Part shown: positions 34,696 to 42,769 of the stretch, in pieces
How the letters are laid out: the number at the start of each line of letters is the position of its first letter
How positions within the stretch are numbered: position 1 is the first letter of the stretch
Assembly: GCA_017521245.1 (NCBI GenBank)
Contig: JAFXDI010000018.1
Coordinates: 46,940 to 110,939, forward strand
Length of the DNA: 64,000 nucleotides
Reading direction: 5' to 3'
Origin: Bacteroidales bacterium
GTDB taxonomy: Bacteria; Bacteroidota; Bacteroidia; Bacteroidales; G3-4614
Made by a program: the position numbers and the translations under genes
The notes under the pieces: generated by a model
Database searches by the model: none
Told to the model about the DNA's origin: nothing
The model's input: only the letters and a program-made list of their open reading frames with translations

Positions 34696-35976
34696 ATGGA
34701 TAAAAAATTAAATCTTGAAACACTCTGTGTTCAAGCAGGATGGACACCTAAAAAAGGAGAACCAAGAGTTGTACCCGTATATCAAAGTACAACCTTTAAA
34801 TATGATACAAGCGAACAAATGGCTCGTCTGTTTGATTTGGAAGACAGCGGATATTTTTATACTCGCCTTCAAAATCCTACAAACGATGCGGTAGCAGCAA
34901 AAATAGCAGCCTTAGAGGGTGGTGTGGCAGCAATGTTAACATCATCTGGACAAGCAGCAAATTTCTATGCAATATTCAATATTTGTCAAGCAGGAGATCA
35001 CTTTGTATGTTCATCAGCAATATATGGAGGAACATTCAATCTCTTTGCTGTAACTATGAAAAAATTGGGTATTGATGTAACATTTATTGCTCCCAATGCA
35101 ACAGAGGATGAGATAAATGCGGCTTTTAAGCCAAATACAAAAGCATTGTTTGGAGAAACAATCTCTAACCCTTCGCTTGATGTGTTGGATATTGAGAAAT
35201 TTGCTCGGGTTGCCCATAAAAATGGAGTACCATTAATAGTTGATAATACATTCCCAACTCCAATAAATTGCCGTCCTTTTGAGTGGGGTGCTGATATAGT
35301 TGTTCACTCAACAACAAAATATATGGATGGTCATGCAACTTGCGTTGGTGGATGTATAGTTGATAGCGGAAACTTTGATTGGGATGCATACGCCGATAAA
35401 TTCCCGGGATTGTGTACCCCCGATGAATCATATCATGGATTAACTTATACAAAAGCATTTGGAAAAGGAGCATACATAACTAAAGCAACAGCACAGTTAA
35501 TGCGTGATTTAGGAAGTATTCAAAGTCCTCAAAATGCGTTCCTGTTAAATATAGGTTTAGAGACTCTTCATTTAAGAATGCCCCGTCATTGCAGTAATGC
35601 TCAAAAGGTGGCTGAATATCTCTCTAAAAATGAAAAAGTAGCATGGGTTAACTATTGTGGTTTGCCAGACAATCCATACTATGAGTTGGCTCAAAAATAT
35701 ATGCCAAATGGTTCATGTGGAGTAATATCTTTTGGATTGAAGGGTGGAAGAGAGGAGTCTATAAGATTTATGGATTCGCTTAAATTTGTTGCAATAGTAA
35801 CACACGTTGCTGATGCTCGTACTTGCGTATTACACCCTGCAAGTCACACACACCGTCAATTAAGTGATGAACAGTTAATTGAAGCAGGAGTTCGCCCTGA
35901 TTTAATACGTTTATCAGTTGGTATTGAAAATGTTGATGACATTATAGCAGATATCGAACAAGCCTTAAACGCTTAA
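34696..35976 (+). CDS. metY: O-acetylhomoserine sulfhydrylase
   Basis: A Cys/Met-metabolism PLP enzyme of 426 residues that makes homocysteine from O-acetylhomoserine and sulfide. The N-terminus LNLETLCVQAGWTPKKGEPR, YTRLQNPTNDAVAAKIAALEGG, and the PLP lysine in VHSTTKYMDGHA are those of the MetY group, which is longer than MetB/MetC. Activity on cysteine synthesis is possible. It stands alone, upstream of a tRNA gene. Confidence 0.94.
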   Translation: MDKKLNLETLCVQAGWTPKKGEPRVVPVYQSTTFKYDTSEQMARLFDLEDSGYFYTRLQNPTNDAVAAKIAALEGGVAAMLTSSGQAANFYAIFNICQAGDHFVCSSAIYGGTFNLFAVTMKKLGIDVTFIAPNATEDEINAAFKPNTKALFGETISNPSLDVLDIEKFARVAHKNGVPLIVDNTFPTPINCRPFEWGADIVVHSTTKYMDGHATCVGGCIVDSGNFDWDAYADKFPGLCTPDESYHGLTYTKAFGKGAYITKATAQLMRDLGSIQSPQNAFLLNIGLETLHLRMPRHCSNAQKVAEYLSKNEKVAWVNYCGLPDNPYYELAQKYMPNGSCGVISFGLKGGREESIRFMDSLKFVAIVTHVADARTCVLHPASHTHRQLSDEQLIEAGVRPDLIRLSVGIENVDDIIADIEQALNA

Positions 35977-36044
35977 CAAATAAAACTATAGTTAATTATA
36001 TTTGGGTGACTTTGTTTGTTTTATAACAAAAAGTTGCTCAAATA

Positions 36045-36076
36045 TTTGGATGTTTAAATAAATTGTTATACCTTTG
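36045..36076 (+). promoter_or_regulatory. Promoter of the initiator tRNA
   Basis: TTTG at 36045-36048 and TACCTTTG at 36069-36076 with a 20-base spacer fit the consensus fully; the start would be near 36083, about 12 bases before the tRNA. Confidence 0.7.
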
Positions 36077-36094
36077 CACTCGCAAAAGAGATAT

Positions 36095-36166
<72 letters not shown>

Positions 36167-36174
36167 CTAAGGAT

Positions 36175-36210
36175 AGAGAGAAGTACAAAGACTTCTCTCT
36201 TTTTTTCTTT
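36175..36210 (+). terminator. Terminator of the tRNA gene
   Basis: AGAGAGAAGT (36175-36184) pairs with ACTTCTCTCT (36191-36200) around ACAAAG, followed by TTTTTTCTTT. Confidence 0.9.
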
Positions 36211-36362
36211 TAAAGAATTAGTCTGTTCTATACTTTTTTATTAATATTATCTGGTATGCTACAAAACATTGCCTTGATATTTTTTTATTAAAGACAATAT
36301 GCTTACTCCTTAACTAATTAACTTTTAATTATATTAATCTTAAATTTCTTTTTTTTCTTTTT

Positions 36363-36434
36363 TTCTGCGTAAAAATTACGCAGAAAGTTTTGTCTTATAA
36401 AAATAAATCTTTATTTTTGCGTAAAAATTACGCA
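36363..36434 (+). promoter_or_regulatory. Two operators flanking the promoter of the NrtR operon
   Basis: The 17-base palindrome TGCGTAAAAATTACGCA occurs at 36366-36382 (extended to a 23-base palindrome, 36363-36385) and again at 36418-36434. Between them lies a consensus promoter: TTTG at 36389-36392 and TATTTTTG at 36412-36419. The second palindrome overlaps the -7 element and start site, so binding there should repress. The sites lie directly before an NrtR-type regulator gene, the obvious candidate to bind them. Confidence 0.85.
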
Positions 36435-36442
36435 TTAATATT

Positions 36443-37135
36443 ATGGCTCAGGAAAATTATTATTATAAATATCCGCATCCAGCTGTAACTGCTGATTGTG
36501 TTATATTTGGTTTTGATGGTTTGTTAATAAAAATTCTATTAATTAAACGTGGTATTGAACCTTTTAAAGATAAATGGGCACTACCTGGAGGTTTTATGAA
36601 AATTGATGAAACTGCTGAAGAGTGTGCAAAGCGAGAATTAGAGGAAGAGACAGGATTGAAAAATACTTCGGTTGAGCAACTTTATACATTTTCTGACGTA
36701 AATCGAGATCCTCGAGAGAGGGTAATAACAATTGCACATTATGCACTTGTTAAACTTTCAGAAGTTACAGGAGGAGATGATGCCACTTCTGCAAATTGGT
36801 TTTCATTAAAAGAGATACCATCTCTTGCCTTTGATCATGATAGAATATTACGTATGGCTGTAAATCATTTAAAGGAAAGAATATGCTTTGAACCTATCGG
36901 TTTTGAATTATTGCCAAAGATATTTACAATGACGGAGTTACAAAATTTATATGAGGCAATATTAGAGGTAAAATTTGATCGTAGAAATTTTTATAATAAG
37001 ATGTTAAAACTTGGTATACTTTCAGAGGCTGAACCCCGTCCTGTTAACGCCTCTCGTAGGATGCCAACTAAATATAGTTTCAAAGCAGAGAAGTATGCTG
37101 AGTTGAAACAAAAAGGATTCAGATTAGAATTTTAA
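36443..37135 (+). CDS. NrtR-type Nudix transcriptional regulator
   Basis: A 230-residue protein with an N-terminal Nudix domain (about 10-140) and a C-terminal winged helix (about 155-230). Unlike many NrtR regulators the Nudix box is complete (residues 50-72: G50, E56, R64-E65, E68-E69, G71), so it may still hydrolyse an ADP-ribose-like compound. NrtR proteins respond to ADP-ribose derivatives and control NAD or pentose genes. The gene heads a run of ADP-ribose-related genes and has twin palindromic operators at its own promoter, which suggests autoregulation. Confidence 0.9.
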   Translation: MAQENYYYKYPHPAVTADCVIFGFDGLLIKILLIKRGIEPFKDKWALPGGFMKIDETAEECAKRELEEETGLKNTSVEQLYTFSDVNRDPRERVITIAHYALVKLSEVTGGDDATSANWFSLKEIPSLAFDHDRILRMAVNHLKERICFEPIGFELLPKIFTMTELQNLYEAILEVKFDRRNFYNKMLKLGILSEAEPRPVNASRRMPTKYSFKAEKYAELKQKGFRLEF

Positions 37136-37146
37136 GCATTGGGATT

Positions 37147-37329
37147 ATGTCAAATTATATATTTCAGGTCTGGGATAATATTGAGCGTAAATGTGTTGGC
37201 TCTTTCAATTCTCACAATGAGGCCAAAAAGGAAGTAGAAAGGCTTGTTAGAGAAAGAGATGATTTCTGGGAAGAGTTTAACTATGAAATTAAGAAAACTA
37301 AACGAAATAACCCGAATCAGCAAGAATGA
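37147..37329 (+). CDS. Small hypothetical protein in the NrtR operon
   Basis: A 60-residue charged protein with no membrane segment, starting MSNYIFQVWDNIERKCVGSF and ending in a basic, polar tail. I do not recognise a family. It begins 11 bases after the regulator gene and ends 48 bases before the ADP-ribosylglycohydrolase gene, so it is most likely translated as part of the same operon. It may be a partner of one of its neighbours. Confidence 0.6.
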   Translation: MSNYIFQVWDNIERKCVGSFNSHNEAKKEVERLVRERDDFWEEFNYEIKKTKRNNPNQQE

Positions 37330-37377
37330 TTAAAACTACTTAACTGCAAAGTAGAATTGAGTTAAAATATAAAACAA

Positions 37378-38565
37378 ATGACACATGATACACTAAAAGA
37401 TAAAATCAGAGGTTGCCTGATGGCAGGTGCTGCGGGCGATGCACTCGGCTACGAGGTTGAGTTTATGAGCCGTCGCTCTATTCTCTCTCGCTTTGGAGAG
37501 AATGGAATAACCAAGTTTGCTCTTGACAGCAATGGCAAGGCTCTCATTAGCGATGATACGCAGATGACACTCTTTACTGCCAATGGATTGCTTACGGGCA
37601 TTACGATGAATAGAATGGAACGCTCGTCGCATAAAGCCGAGTTAATAGTTATGGCTGCCTACTTAGATTGGTTTTATACTCAAACGAGAGAAGAAGGCAA
37701 GCATGAACAAATTACATGGTTGAGGGAACTCCCTGAAATGTATCATAAACGCGCTCCTGGTAATACTTGTATGAGTGCTTGTGCTAATATCATTGACGGA
37801 AAAGATGTGATGAATGACAGCAAAGGTTGTGGTGGCATTATGCGTGTTGCTCCTATGGCTCTTTTGGTGGATCAATCACCTGATTCGGGTAGATATTATT
37901 GTTCGTTAGAAGATCTTGCGGAAGGCGGATGTTATATTGCAGAACAGACGCATCAACATCCTCTTGGTTTCCTTCCGGCAGGCTTGCTTACCGTTTTACT
38001 TTATAAGTTGTTGCCACTTACTCCTGCTCAAGCACAGGACAACATTGACAATATAGTAAGCGAGACACTATCTATCTTGGATGTGATTCGTGTGGGTAAA
38101 TATGAGGAAGATAAACATTACCTCAAGAAACTGACCGAGAAAGCTGTGCGCTCGGCTTACTCTGACATTTCTGATGCAGACGCTATTCGTGAACTTGGTG
38201 AGGGCTGGGTTGCAGAGGAAACCTGGGCAATTGCACTCTACTCGGCTATTCGCCATATTGACAATGTGGAGGATGCGATTATAGCCTCGGTCAACCACGA
38301 TGGAGATAGCGACTCTACAGGCTCGGTTTGTGGCAATATTATGGGTGCTATTTATGGCTATGAGTATATTCGTGAGCGCAATATATTCTGCCCCGATGGT
38401 AAGCAATTAGAAGATACCATCGAACTCTCTGAGATTATTCTTGCTCTTGCCGATGATCTTTCAACAGGTTGTATTATCAGTGAATTTAATCCTGTTGATA
38501 CCCCTGAAAAAGTTCAATGGTATGAGCGCTATTGTCAAATGAGACCTTCAGGTATAAATTTATAA
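37378..38565 (+). CDS. ADP-ribosylglycohydrolase family protein
   Basis: A 395-residue all-helical enzyme of the DraG/ARH family, which removes ADP-ribose from proteins or hydrolyses ADP-ribosyl compounds. The two-metal site is intact: GAAGDALGYEVEF near the N-terminus, SDDTQMT (58-64) and NHDGDSDSTGSVCGNIMGA (about 306-324). The gene looks richer in G and C, with more C/G-ending codons, than the genes after it, suggesting separate acquisition. It follows NrtR and precedes a phosphatase and a macro-like protein. Confidence 0.92.
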   Translation: MTHDTLKDKIRGCLMAGAAGDALGYEVEFMSRRSILSRFGENGITKFALDSNGKALISDDTQMTLFTANGLLTGITMNRMERSSHKAELIVMAAYLDWFYTQTREEGKHEQITWLRELPEMYHKRAPGNTCMSACANIIDGKDVMNDSKGCGGIMRVAPMALLVDQSPDSGRYYCSLEDLAEGGCYIAEQTHQHPLGFLPAGLLTVLLYKLLPLTPAQAQDNIDNIVSETLSILDVIRVGKYEEDKHYLKKLTEKAVRSAYSDISDADAIRELGEGWVAEETWAIALYSAIRHIDNVEDAIIASVNHDGDSDSTGSVCGNIMGAIYGYEYIRERNIFCPDGKQLEDTIELSEIILALADDLSTGCIISEFNPVDTPEKVQWYERYCQMRPSGINL

Positions 38566-38582
38566 TATTATTAAGTTTAGTT

Positions 38583-39128
38583 ATGGATGATTTATTATTT
38601 AAACCATTATCCTATTCATATAGAGTAGATAAAAATATATGGGCAGGAGAATATCCTGTTAGAAATTGGGATAGAGATTTAAAGATTAAACAGTTGAAAT
38701 TCCTTACTGATTTTGGAATAAATTCTTTCCTTGATTTAACAACAGAAGGAGAGATGCCTCCATATTCAACTTGCCTAAATAATGATATTATTAGATACTC
38801 CTTACCAATAGTTAATAGAGGAATACCTAAAAGTGTTGAATCAGTTGTAGAAATATTTCGTACAATTGAAGATTTATTAATACGAAAACCCGAAACAAAA
38901 CTCTATATCCATTGTGTTGGAGGTGTTGGTAGAACAGGTACAATAGTATCTTGCTATTTTGTCTATTTCAAACATATGAATGCAAACGATGCTTTAGCAG
39001 AAATGCAAAGAAGATACTTAACTCATCAACGATCACGATGGATCTCTGCTCCTGAAACTGAGTTACAAGTTCAATTTGTTAATGATTTTGCTGATAAAGT
39101 ACTAAATGTTACAGATATAATATATTGA
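38583..39128 (+). CDS. Dual-specificity-like cysteine phosphatase
   Basis: A 181-residue protein (ATG at 38583; a frame start at 38532 would overlap the previous gene) with the phosphatase loop IHCVGGVGRTGT: nucleophile Cys111 and Arg117, followed by Thr. General-acid Asp candidates lie in the 25-55 region. Such small phosphatases occur in NAD/ADP-ribose operons, where they may act on ADP-ribose-1''-phosphate-like products rather than on proteins. It lies 17 bases after the ARH gene and 7 before the macro-like gene. Confidence 0.85.
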   Translation: MDDLLFKPLSYSYRVDKNIWAGEYPVRNWDRDLKIKQLKFLTDFGINSFLDLTTEGEMPPYSTCLNNDIIRYSLPIVNRGIPKSVESVVEIFRTIEDLLIRKPETKLYIHCVGGVGRTGTIVSCYFVYFKHMNANDALAEMQRRYLTHQRSRWISAPETELQVQFVNDFADKVLNVTDIIY

Positions 39129-39135
39129 TATTTCA

Positions 39136-40101
39136 ATGAATCATAATATAACACCAAAATGGATTGATACTCTTGGAATAAATGAGATATTTGTTTTTGG
39201 ATCTAGAAATTCGGGGAAACACTTCGATGGAGCTTCTTTCTATGCGTTAAAACACTTTGGTGCGGTTATGGGACAACGCGAAGGGAGACAAGGTCAATCT
39301 TATGCAATTCCAACTATTGGAGGAAAAATTGGGCTTAAAGATATAAAGCGTTCGGTCGTAACTTTTACAAAATATGCAAAAGATCATTCCCATCTACATT
39401 TTTATGTAACCTTGATTGCTTGTGGTGGGGCATGTTATAAAGTTTATGAGATTGCCCCATTGTTTAGGAATGCTTCTAAGTTGTCAAATGTTAGTCTGCC
39501 TATTGAGTTTTGGCAAGAACTTGACAAAGGTATTATGTGTGAGATAAAAAACAAATTATCTCTTTTATTAGAAACTGTTATCGGCTTACTTCATGATTTA
39601 TTTGGTAAATTAAGATTTTTACGACTAAAATTGCTCTCCCCACATAAACTATACAAAGAATTAATGGTATATAGAGATAGTGATACAACATATCTAAATG
39701 ACCAAATGTTTTGGGTAAACCTTTTTGATGCGAGTTTATTTAAATCTTGGAAATCGCGATATATAGTTAATGATGCTACCAAATGTGCATATATGATTCT
39801 TGATAACAAAAAGAGACTGTTTTGGGTAGAAGATAAAGATATAAACTGGGACTCTATTAAAGTGCTACCTAATAAGGTTAAACAGATTGTTAAAAGACGA
39901 GAGGCTCCATACTCTTTGGCTGTATATGAATATCATGATGGATATGCCGAAATAGAGTGGCAAATAAGTCCAGATGGAAGTTCTTATTATCTTGACAAAT
40001 ATTATGGTGGAAAAATTACAGATGAGAAAGACATTAGACTTTATGCTATAATAGATTCTAATTGTTGTATTGTGAGTAGGTTTGATGTTAGATATAAATA
40101 A
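39136..40101 (+). CDS. Macro-like (A1S_2505 phage-type) domain protein with an unknown C-terminal part
   Basis: A 321-residue protein. Residues about 15-130 match the A1S_2505-like family, distantly related to macrodomains: NEIFVFGSRNSGKHFDGASF, GQREGRQGQSYAIPT, then TLIACGGACYKVYEIAPLF. Such domains are expected to bind ADP-ribose-like ligands. The C-terminal 190 residues are not recognised; they include a hydrophobic patch (about 140-155) and a region with many Tyr and Trp. The domain pairing may be unusual. Last gene of the NrtR operon, before a strong terminator. Confidence 0.75.
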   Translation: MNHNITPKWIDTLGINEIFVFGSRNSGKHFDGASFYALKHFGAVMGQREGRQGQSYAIPTIGGKIGLKDIKRSVVTFTKYAKDHSHLHFYVTLIACGGACYKVYEIAPLFRNASKLSNVSLPIEFWQELDKGIMCEIKNKLSLLLETVIGLLHDLFGKLRFLRLKLLSPHKLYKELMVYRDSDTTYLNDQMFWVNLFDASLFKSWKSRYIVNDATKCAYMILDNKKRLFWVEDKDINWDSIKVLPNKVKQIVKRREAPYSLAVYEYHDGYAEIEWQISPDGSSYYLDKYYGGKITDEKDIRLYAIIDSNCCIVSRFDVRYK

Positions 40102-40115
40102 TAATAGGTAATCTT

Positions 40116-40166
40116 AAAAAAATGAGAACGCCAAAGTTTTGACAAACTAGGCGTTCTCATTTTTTT
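40116..40166. terminator. Terminator after the NrtR operon
   Basis: AAAAATGAGAACGCC (ending 40132) pairs with GGCGTTCTCATTTTT (from 40150) around a 17-base loop, with T-runs on both strands; serves the operon and the convergent AraC gene. Confidence 0.88.
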
Positions 40167-40206
40167 ATTTATATATCTTATTACTTTAAATTTTAACACT
40201 CTAACA

Positions 40207-41109
40207 TTAACTCTTTCTGTACTCTCCGGGTGTTAATCCTGCATATTTTTTAAAGTATGCTCCAAAGAATGATGGATTTGCAAAATTTAAGTTATATGCA
40301 ATCTCCTGAATAGTCATATCAGAGTATTTCAATAGACTCTTTGCTTCAGTAATAACAAGTAACTCAATCCATTTTGATGCTTTATTTTTACTAACCTCTT
40401 TAACTATTGTAGAGAGATATTTGGGTGTAACGCAAAGAGCATTTGCGTAGTATGTAATCTCTCGATGAGTTCTAAACTCTTTTATAGCAAGTTGTAAAAA
40501 CTCTTTAAATATTCTAATATTACTTTTTGTCTTATTATCAGATATTATATTGTTTCCTTTAGAATCAAATATGTTTGATAATCTGTAAATTAATGATGTT
40601 ATAATACCTGAAGATATTAAAGTTGATGTATTACTTATATTTTCGCTCTCCTCAATACTTAATAGATCAAAATATTTACATAGAATATCTATCTCCTTGT
40701 CTGTTAATTTCACAATAGGATTATTGTAGAATTTTAAGAAGATAGGTATTATAAATTCTGTCTTGATTTGAACATTGATTAAAAAATCAATAGATAATAT
40801 TATTACATATCCCGATGCATTTATTTGTTTGTGTATTTTATGTTTTAATATATAATTGGGCAGTATAAATATTAATGAATTGTCACTAATCTCATGTTCC
40901 GAATCGTTAATGCTTATAACACTATTTCCTTTTTTTACAAGAACAATTGAGAATACTCCTGATTTTATTGGCATATCACTATAAGGAAGTGTAGCATCTC
41001 CATGCTCAATTTTTCTTACAATAAGTCCGAATCTATTAAGTTTATCTTTTAATGTATTAAATTCTTCAATCCCTAATTTCTTTTCTGCAACATTAATAAT
41101 ATTTTCCAT
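40207..41109 (-). CDS. AraC family transcriptional regulator
   Basis: A 300-residue regulator. The C-terminal 100 residues hold the two helix-turn-helix motifs (YANALCVTPKYLSTIVKEVS and MTIQEIAYNLNFANPSFFGAYFKK), ending with GLTPGEYRKS. The N-terminal ligand-binding part (about 1-190) is cupin-like, with KSGVFSIVLVKKG. It is divergent from the HypB-like/methyltransferase pair, so it probably controls those genes; the shared 288-base gap contains a degenerate direct repeat. Confidence 0.92.
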   Translation of the reverse strand: MENIINVAEKKLGIEEFNTLKDKLNRFGLIVRKIEHGDATLPYSDMPIKSGVFSIVLVKKGNSVISINDSEHEISDNSLIFILPNYILKHKIHKQINASGYVIILSIDFLINVQIKTEFIIPIFLKFYNNPIVKLTDKEIDILCKYFDLLSIEESENISNTSTLISSGIITSLIYRLSNIFDSKGNNIISDNKTKSNIRIFKEFLQLAIKEFRTHREITYYANALCVTPKYLSTIVKEVSKNKASKWIELLVITEAKSLLKYSDMTIQEIAYNLNFANPSFFGAYFKKYAGLTPGEYRKS

Positions 41110-41195
41110 AAGTATTGTAATTTTCTCGATGCTAATTTACAATATTAATTATTACTATAAATATCTATAAGACTTTTTGAACATTCTTTAGGTAG

Positions 41196-41352
41196 TACCG
41201 AATGCTCATTTAACGTTTGAAAATAAAAGGTTTTATAATAACCTCAGTATTGTTAATATTGTGAAATATTATTTAAAAACCATTCCTTTTTTGATACTCC
41301 TTAAAACTATTCTAAATTGAATTTGTTGAATAATATACCGAGTGTTTATTTA
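41196..41352. promoter_or_regulatory. Direct repeat in the araC-hypB divergent region
   Basis: TACCGAATGCTCATTTA at 41196-41212 and TACCGAGTGTTTATTTA at 41336-41352 match at 14 of 17 positions. They lie 140 bases apart in the divergent gap; AraC-type regulators bind direct repeats, so they are candidate operators. No full consensus promoter was seen here. Confidence 0.4.
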
Positions 41353-41397
41353 CTTGCTTTGGACTTAATTATCAACTAACTTATACAAACTATAAAT

Positions 41398-42126
41398 ATG
41401 TCAGTAAAGAAACAATTTGAAGATTATACCTCTGAGTCAATCCCAACAGATGTCTTATTGAATAATTTTAATAAGATTGAAATTGATAAGGAGATAATAA
41501 TTGATAATATTAAAAGTGCTAAACGCAATAGATCCTATTTTGAATCTCACTCAATTTATGTCGTTAATTTATTAAGTTCTCCGGGTGCAGGTAAAACTTC
41601 AATCTTGGAATCTACAATCAAACAAATGGGTAAGGATTATAACATATATGTTATTGAATGTGATTTGCAAACAGACTCTGATTTTAAAAGAATCAAATCA
41701 TTGGGAGTAGATTGTTTGCAGATTAATACTGATTGTGGAGGATATTTAGATGCTGATATGATTTTATGTGCTGTAAAAAAACTTTCGGTAAAAGATAAAA
41801 GTATTCTATTTATTGAGAATATTGGTAATCTTATATCTCCAGCAATCTTTGATTTGGGCGAGACATTAAGAGTAGTTGTTTCAAGTGTTACAGAGGGAGA
41901 AGACAAACCACTGAAGTTTCCTTATATGTATGAGAGTGCAAATCTATGTCTTATTAATAAGATAGATTTACTTGATTATATTAAAACAAATCTTGATATT
42001 TTAAGAAGTAATATAATGAGGGTTAATTCTCAGATTGTAACCATAGATTTATCTGCTTTAACAGGAGAAAATATCGAAAATTGGTGTAGATTTCTTCATG
42101 AGAAGATTAAAATATTTTTCAAATGA
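41398..42126 (+). CDS. HypB-like GTPase with altered metal site
   Basis: A 242-residue SIMIBI-class GTPase. The P-loop (SSPGAGKT, 60-67), FIENIGNL, VTEGEDKPLKFP and the NKIDLL base-recognition motif place it in the HypB family, which inserts nickel into hydrogenase and urease. The G-domain metal ligands of classical HypB are missing: the expected GKGCHLDA stretch reads TDCGGYLDA (111-119), and the Cys of NLVCPA is Ser147. No N-terminal CxxCG or His-rich segment exists. No other hyp, hydrogenase or urease genes are in the window. It overlaps the next gene by four bases (ATGA). Confidence 0.85.
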   Translation: MSVKKQFEDYTSESIPTDVLLNNFNKIEIDKEIIIDNIKSAKRNRSYFESHSIYVVNLLSSPGAGKTSILESTIKQMGKDYNIYVIECDLQTDSDFKRIKSLGVDCLQINTDCGGYLDADMILCAVKKLSVKDKSILFIENIGNLISPAIFDLGETLRVVVSSVTEGEDKPLKFPYMYESANLCLINKIDLLDYIKTNLDILRSNIMRVNSQIVTIDLSALTGENIENWCRFLHEKIKIFFK

Positions 42127-42719
42127 ACTCAGTTGCGGAATATTTTGATGAAATGTCTGCCATTTGGGATGATGCTGTACTTCATAACAAAACTTATATA
42201 CGTGAGGTTTTAAAATTATTGAAGATAAAAGAAGGAGATAAAATAGCAGATGTAGGTTGTGGTACTGGAGTGCTTATTGATTATATAAGAGAGATTAATC
42301 GTTTTGGCACTATTACTGAAATTGATATATCTCAAAAGATGCTCAATATGTCAAGAGCAAAGAATTATAGCGATGATAATATACGGTATTTAAAATTAGA
42401 TATTAATAACAGTAAACTTGAAGGATTATTTGATGTAATTATATTGTATGATACCTTACCTTATATTGCTAACAAGTTAGATGTAGTTACTGAATTATAT
42501 ACAACAAATTTAAATATAGAAGGACGATTAGCAATATTTCATAGTAGGGGAGAAGAACAAATAAATCTATCTCTTGCACATGGTGATAGACGCATTTGTG
42601 ATTCATATTTACCCATATTTGACAACTATCTTAATGAGTTGTATAATAAGGGGTGCAAAGTAATTTATTCAAGTAATAAGAGTAATGATTATACAATAAT
42701 ATTAGTAAAAGATATATAA
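42123..42719 (+). CDS. Class I SAM-dependent methyltransferase
   Basis: A 198-residue Rossmann-fold methyltransferase with motif I ADVGCGTGV (42-50), an acidic end of strand 2 (TEIDIS) and the motif IV region FDVIILYDTLPY. The substrate is not identifiable. The start codon overlaps the stop of the HypB-like gene (ATGA), which implies coupled translation and a joint role. A 36-base palindromic terminator follows directly. Confidence 0.88.
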   Translation: MNSVAEYFDEMSAIWDDAVLHNKTYIREVLKLLKIKEGDKIADVGCGTGVLIDYIREINRFGTITEIDISQKMLNMSRAKNYSDDNIRYLKLDINNSKLEGLFDVIILYDTLPYIANKLDVVTELYTTNLNIEGRLAIFHSRGEEQINLSLAHGDRRICDSYLPIFDNYLNELYNKGCKVIYSSNKSNDYTIILVKDI

Positions 42720-42753
42720 CAAAGAAACGAGGCTTAAGCCTCGTTTCTTTGTT
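42718..42753. terminator. Bidirectional terminator, 36-base perfect palindrome
   Basis: The left arm AACAAAGAAACGAGGCTT (42718-42735) is followed at once by its exact complement (42736-42753). It overlaps the stop of the methyltransferase gene and separates it from the convergent acyl-CoA ligase gene. Confidence 0.88.
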
Positions 42754-42769
42754 ATTAGTTACCTCTATT

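Noticed and set aside
41398..42126. Ordinary nickel-insertion HypB
   Set aside because: The metal-binding Cys-His pair and the second Cys of the G domain are substituted, and no nickel enzyme genes are near; the plain annotation would mislead.
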